DNA of 64,000 nt from JAJRVM01 sp041752115 (lineage in GTDB: Bacteria; Planctomycetota; Planctomycetia; Pirellulales; Pirellulaceae). How positions within the stretch are numbered: position 1 is the first letter of the stretch; each line of letters begins with the position of its first letter. Positions 59,835 through 64,000 of this stretch are shown one piece after another. Under the pieces are notes generated by a model. That model was given only the letters and a program-made list of their open reading frames with translations. It did no database searches and was not told the origin of the DNA. The stretch is taken from assembly GCA_041752115.1 (NCBI GenBank), contig JBGSHS010000265.1, forward strand, positions 1 to 64,000, in the 5' to 3' direction. Position numbers and translations under genes: made by a program.

Positions 59835-62800
59835 TTATCGCTGCACGACCGTGAGCTGGACCTCCTTCGTTTCCTGGCCACGTTGCACGACGATCGTGAT
59901 CGTCTGCCCAGGTTCCAGCTGCTTGAGCAGCTCGGAATAGCCGCGCAGATCCTGGATCGCTCGATCGCCGATCTTGACGATCACATCGCCCGGTTGCAGC
60001 CCGGCCTGCGCCGCGGGAGAATCGGGAACGAGCGATTCGATCTTCACTCCCTGGCCCTGGAAATCGAACGCCGGAACGGTCCCGACGAGCACGCGACGAG
60101 CGGAGTTGGGACCGGCCGTGCTCCCCGTCGCCGGCTGTGCCGTGGCCTGTGCTGCTGTTCCCGAGAGTCTGACCGTCATGGGTTCGGCGCGCTGCTGCAG
60201 ATAAGCCAGTGCTTCCTTCACGAACGTCGCGACTTTGACCAGGCCGGCCGCATCGATCTTGTCCACACGGTCGCTGGGGCGATGGTAGTCGCCGTGCGCT
60301 CCCGTAAAGATCTGCACGGCCGGAATCCCTTGTTCGATGAAGCTCATCTGATCGGACGCTTCACCACCCCCAGGCACGATCTGGTTAGGAACGCCGGTCA
60401 CGAACCCGCAGCCACGGAAGATGTGTTGCCATTCGTCGGCCGTGGCCGTAGCGTGAACCGCCACTTGGCCGTCAAACAGTCGTCCTACCGTGTCGAGATT
60501 GATCATGCCGCGAATCTGATCGGCAGGAAAGTTCGGATGCTCCACATAATATCGAGACCCGTGACGGCCACATTCTTCGGCGGAAAACGCCACGAAGACG
60601 AGCGTGCGCGGTCCACCCCCTGCGGACACCAGGTTGCGGGCCAGTTCCAGCATGACCGCCACACCGCTGGCATTGTCATCGGCTCCCGGATGCAGCTGAC
60701 CTTGTGCTTCGGCTCGGACGTCTGGCCAGCCCAGCCCCAAGTGATCGTAGTGAGCTCCCAGTACCACCGATTGCCCCCGCCAGTCGTCACGACCACCCGG
60801 CAGAATCCCCACCACGTTGCATGTCGCGACCGGCTGCCCGTCGGGCCCCTGCTGCACCGTGAACTGCTGAAACCAGCCTCCGTTGTCTCCGCCCGGCTGC
60901 AGACCAGCCTCCTCCATTTGCCTGGCAATGTACTCCGCCGACTGCTGCAAGCCCGCGCTTCCCAGGCCACGTCCCTCGCGTTCGGGTGAAGCCAGCCAGG
61001 TTACGTGGCTGAGGAGCTTCTCACTTGAGAACACGGGGGGCAGTTCCGCCAGCGCTGCGCGGTCTTCCGCGGGCAGTGGCGGGAGTGAAGCCGAGCGGTC
61101 CTCGCGCAAGTCAACCACCAGAGGTGACCCCACGGCGCTCCACTGCCCCTTCACCACATTCGTCGGCTCATCCCCTTCAAAGGCAAGGTACGAGTACTTG
61201 CCGTAGTGAGGCAACTTGCGTGCCATGCCGGCAAAGGCCGCATCGGGCTCCACGATCAACAGGCCAACACCTTTCTCCAGATTGTCCGCGTGACGCCGCA
61301 CCAGCACCACGCAGTGATTGGTCAGCGGAACATCCGTCTCGCCCAGTCGCATGGAGTCGCCGGCAATCGGGCCACTGGCCCCCGGCTGATCGGTCGCCAG
61401 CGCCAGGGCGAATCGATTCTCCCGTCCCAGCACCCACACACTGCAATCTCCCGGCAGCGACTGCAACGCGGTGTCCTCGACGATCTCGAGCGCATGGCTG
61501 TCGCTGGTCCACGCTTCCATCAACTGGCGATACGCTTGTCGCTTCGCCTCGCTGGCGGCTTTGGGCAGCACGGCCACGACACGCGGTTCACCGAAGATCT
61601 GCCCCAGCGAAGCGGGCGTTTCACGCGGGTCGAGCAGCCGGAACAGGTCGAACATCGGATCGACGGCCAGCATCGTCGCCGGAGCGGCCATAGGAATCGA
61701 GAAGCTCTGCCGTGTCTGATCCATGGAGACGATCGTGGTCTCCGGACCCTGCTGCGACTGCACGGTGATCGGAACCTCCAGAGCGTAAGGGGGCTCCCCT
61801 TGCGTCTGGACCAGAACACCATCGACTCGCCAACCGCCTTCAGCCTGTTTCACGGTTACCTGCTCCAGCTGCAAAGCCGGTGCGCCGATTCGATCCAACC
61901 ACTGTTGAAAGAATCCACTCAGATCGCGTTGTGCGGTCGTTTCCAACTCCTGTCGCAGGTCGGTGAAACTGGCCAGTTTGCCCTGGAACTTGCGATAGAA
62001 CTGGGCCAACGCCTGGCGAAACAGATCGTCGCCCAGCTGGCGACGGAGCATATGCATCATCATCAGCGACTTGCCGTACCCGACCGCTTCCGTGGCCGCA
62101 CTGTGCCGCTCGCGAAACTGATTCAGGGGAAAGTCACGGCCTTCCTGCACGTAGTTGCGGTACTTCTGCAACGTCGTGCGGCGGTATTCCTGCCCGGCAG
62201 CAATCTGCTCCTGCATCAAATGGTCGGCCAGATACGCGGTCAGACCTTCACACCAATTGCCCCCTTCGTAGTCCACGAAGACCGAGTTGCCCCACCAGTT
62301 GTGGAGGATCTCGTGCGGATAGGACGACGTCAGAATGAACGGAAAGCGAATCACCTGGGGTCCCAACAAGGTGAACGACGGCATCCCGTAGCCGGTTTCC
62401 CAGAAGTTCTCGACCAGCGCGAACTTGTCGTATGGATAGGGACCAATCAGCGCGCGGTACATTTCCAGGTAGCGTGCGGTGGCGTCAAGGTACTTGCGCG
62501 CCAACGCCTCGTCTTCTTCATGCAGATAGACCAGGGCCTCGACGGCCCCGGCGGCGTCGGCATACCGATGCAATGGTCCTCCCACCAGGTAAACCTGCTG
62601 CATCAACCCGCCGGAATCCCAGCGCGCTATGCCGTCCGTACCGCGCGACGTGCCATTGCCCTGGCTGATCACATGCCAGTCGGCGGGTAACTGCACCTCG
62701 ACGACAAACTGGATCAACCGCTCGTCGAATTGCGGAACCCATTGGCTATCGCCATCCAGATAGACTCCTTCCTGAGAGATGATGCCGGTGGTCTGCCGGA

Positions 62801-64000
62801 ACCCGCGTGTGTACTCTTCTTTCTGTTCGGACAACTCGTGCCGAATGCTCCCTTCATAGGTCAGTTCCAGCACGCCGTTGGACGGCTTGCTGGTCAGCAC
62901 GTACTTGCGGCGACCAGGCTGGTTCTGCTCCGCTGCCAGCTGTACGGTCGGCGTGCTGGTCGTGATCTTGAGCGATTCATGGAGCGTGAACTCGGCACCA
63001 GCCCGGCAGAGTGTGCCGGGAAGCGTGATGCGATCGCGCACCTGCAAGCCACTGCTCTCAGGAAGAATCGCCACGGAGACTTCATGACGAAGCGGCAGAT
63101 CGGTCTGGGCCGTCGGCTCCGCTTCGAGCCGCACGTCGCGTCCGCCGAGCCCCGGCAACCACTGCACGGTCATCTGGTTCTCCAGGTCCCGTACGGCCGT
63201 TTTCATGCTGCGCATCCAGTTGTCATCGGCGTAAAACGCGGCCGGTACAATCAGGACGTTCTTGCGGTTCTCCGACTGCAGCTTCTGCAGGACGTTCACC
63301 AGCGAACGCTCGCCGTCACCGGTCGCCATCCGCAGGCGATGAAAACGGCTCTTCTTGGCCAGCGGATCATTAGCCTCCAACGCCAGCCACGCTTCGCGCA
63401 CGGCCGGCACGGCCGCGTCACCGACAACAATCACCGTCGTCCCGCCGAACGGACCGGGACAGGGCGGAAGTGCTCCCGACGCGGCGAACGCTTCCGGGCG
63501 AATCTCGGTGGACACGGCCGAACTGTCCGACCCGGTCGGAGGCTGGCGGACCATCGCCACCTGCTGCTGGCCGTCGGCTGACAGACGGCGTGCCTGCAGC
63601 CGAGCCCATAACCGGGCGCGCGGCGTGTCCTGATCGATGAGCAGGTAACGGCGTGTGCCACCGGCCGGCTCGACGGCCGGCAATCCCAGCGCGATCCGCA
63701 CGGCATTCTCCTGCTGCAACTCACGCTGCCACGGATCATCGCTGCTCAGTTCCATCCGGCTGGTGACCCCGACTCCGCCGTATTGCTCCAGCTCGCTGGA
63801 CCACCAGCTCTGGTCGTCGGCCGTGCCCAGGACGAGGAGCTTCTTCTGCGGAGGTTGCAGGTCGCCATATTGCTCGGGGAGCGGCAACGGAAAGTCCTTC
63901 AACTTGGCGTAGAACCGAGGGTCGACCGCCACCGCGTGCAGATCCATCCGGTCCGACAGCAGGGCAATCGCCACTGCCACCGTCGCACCCGTCCCCTCGC
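59835..64000 (-). CDS. Large M1-like / M28 / PDZ metallopeptidase, 5' end beyond the window
   Basis: Open to the window edge; the frame has no stop above 63980, so the N-terminus is missing. At least 1387 residues. From the left: a region of unknown function (1-480), an M1-like peptidase with HEILHNWWGN at residues 556-560 and E578 (NWCEGLTAY) as third zinc ligand, then an M1-type helical part. In the last 400 residues is a second domain of the M28 aminopeptidase type: LGAHYDHLG, GADDNASGVAVMLELA, FVAFSAEECGRHGS, INLDTVGR and AHGDYHRPSD (zinc ligands). The C-terminus (about 1295-1381) is a PDZ domain (GVKIESLVPDSPAAQAGLQPGDVIVKIGDRAI). The GAMEN motif of M1 exopeptidases is replaced by GYGMPSF. 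Likely a periplasmic multi-domain peptidase. Confidence 0.82.
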   Translation of the reverse strand, partial: EGTGATVAVAIALLSDRMDLHAVAVDPRFYAKLKDFPLPLPEQYGDLQPPQKKLLVLGTADDQSWWSSELEQYGGVGVTSRMELSSDDPWQRELQQENAVRIALGLPAVEPAGGTRRYLLIDQDTPRARLWARLQARRLSADGQQQVAMVRQPPTGSDSSAVSTEIRPEAFAASGALPPCPGPFGGTTVIVVGDAAVPAVREAWLALEANDPLAKKSRFHRLRMATGDGERSLVNVLQKLQSENRKNVLIVPAAFYADDNWMRSMKTAVRDLENQMTVQWLPGLGGRDVRLEAEPTAQTDLPLRHEVSVAILPESSGLQVRDRITLPGTLCRAGAEFTLHESLKITTSTPTVQLAAEQNQPGRRKYVLTSKPSNGVLELTYEGSIRHELSEQKEEYTRGFRQTTGIISQEGVYLDGDSQWVPQFDERLIQFVVEVQLPADWHVISQGNGTSRGTDGIARWDSGGLMQQVYLVGGPLHRYADAAGAVEALVYLHEEDEALARKYLDATARYLEMYRALIGPYPYDKFALVENFWETGYGMPSFTLLGPQVIRFPFILTSSYPHEILHNWWGNSVFVDYEGGNWCEGLTAYLADHLMQEQIAAGQEYRRTTLQKYRNYVQEGRDFPLNQFRERHSAATEAVGYGKSLMMMHMLRRQLGDDLFRQALAQFYRKFQGKLASFTDLRQELETTAQRDLSGFFQQWLDRIGAPALQLEQVTVKQAEGGWRVDGVLVQTQGEPPYALEVPITVQSQQGPETTIVSMDQTRQSFSIPMAAPATMLAVDPMFDLFRLLDPRETPASLGQIFGEPRVVAVLPKAASEAKRQAYRQLMEAWTSDSHALEIVEDTALQSLPGDCSVWVLGRENRFALALATDQPGASGPIAGDSMRLGETDVPLTNHCVVLVRRHADNLEKGVGLLIVEPDAAFAGMARKLPHYGKYSYLAFEGDEPTNVVKGQWSAVGSPLVVDLREDRSASLPPLPAEDRAALAELPPVFSSEKLLSHVTWLASPEREGRGLGSAGLQQSAEYIARQMEEAGLQPGGDNGGWFQQFTVQQGPDGQPVATCNVVGILPGGRDDWRGQSVVLGAHYDHLGLGWPDVRAEAQGQLHPGADDNASGVAVMLELARNLVSAGGGPRTLVFVAFSAEECGRHGSRYYVEHPNFPADQIRGMINLDTVGRLFDGQVAVHATATADEWQHIFRGCGFVTGVPNQIVPGGGEASDQMSFIEQGIPAVQIFTGAHGDYHRPSDRVDKIDAAGLVKVATFVKEALAYLQQRAEPMTVRLSGTAAQATAQPATGSTAGPNSARRVLVGTVPAFDFQGQGVKIESLVPDSPAAQAGLQPGDVIVKIGDRAIQDLRGYSELLKQLEPGQTITIVVQRGQETKEVQLTVVQR

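Overview
The window reads as chromosome from a GC-rich member of the Planctomycetota. Pointers are a Tad pilus cluster of CpaF, TadB, TadC and TPR-lipoprotein genes, a DUF1598-like protein, a GYF-domain protein with an N-terminal zinc ribbon, a DUF1080 (3-keto-disaccharide hydrolase-type) protein, an HzsA-related LamG/propeller/c-haem protein, a secreted ceramidase-like enzyme, wide intergenic gaps and many genes without a clear Shine-Dalgarno site. The genus cannot be fixed from the sequence alone. There is no phage, integrase, intact insertion sequence, CRISPR array or rRNA operon. One tRNA (Ala, GGC) is present.

Layout. 0.5-6.8 kb: Tad secretion genes (cpaF, tadB, tadC, a secreted unknown, a TPR lipoprotein), all on the plus strand. 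6.8-15.4 kb: ceramidase-like enzyme, NupG-type permease, tRNA-Ala, membrane flippase-like protein, beta-helix protein, macro-domain protein and a sigma-70 factor. 15.7-29.3 kb: a fumarylacetoacetate-hydrolase (FAH) family enzyme, a Gln/Glu/Arg coiled-coil protein, a DUF1598-like protein, a secreted HEAT-like protein, ApbE, a cytochrome-c'-like protein, a lipoprotein followed by a ClpP-like protein, and a GYF protein. 29.7-34.1 kb: compact ald-purE-mtnA cluster converging on glnA. 34.7-39.7 kb: MMPL/RND exporter and an S41 peptidase. 40.4-46.3 kb: minus-strand carbohydrate block (Gfo/Idh/MocA oxidoreductase, rhamnulokinase, DUF1080 protein, GH10 xylanase). 46.7-64 kb: HzsA-related protein, group II decarboxylase, ABC-F ATPase with a truncated GNAT remnant behind it, RtcB, a HEAT lipoprotein with a collagen-like linker, a second FAH enzyme and a very large M1-like/M28/PDZ peptidase that runs off the right edge.

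The genes are mostly short independent units. The clearest functional groups are the Tad cluster, the ald-purE-mtnA set and the polysaccharide/rhamnose block. Many products carry Sec, Tat or lipoprotein signals, which fits a lifestyle with a large periplasmic and surface protein load.

The least explained structure is between genes: a palindromic 29-bp tandem element with 15-bp perfect terminal inverted repeats and two diverged relatives elsewhere, 17-19-bp tandem repeats on both sides of the S41 peptidase gene, a hairpin-rich stretch ahead of the ClpP-like gene, and several perfect hairpins at convergent gene ends.
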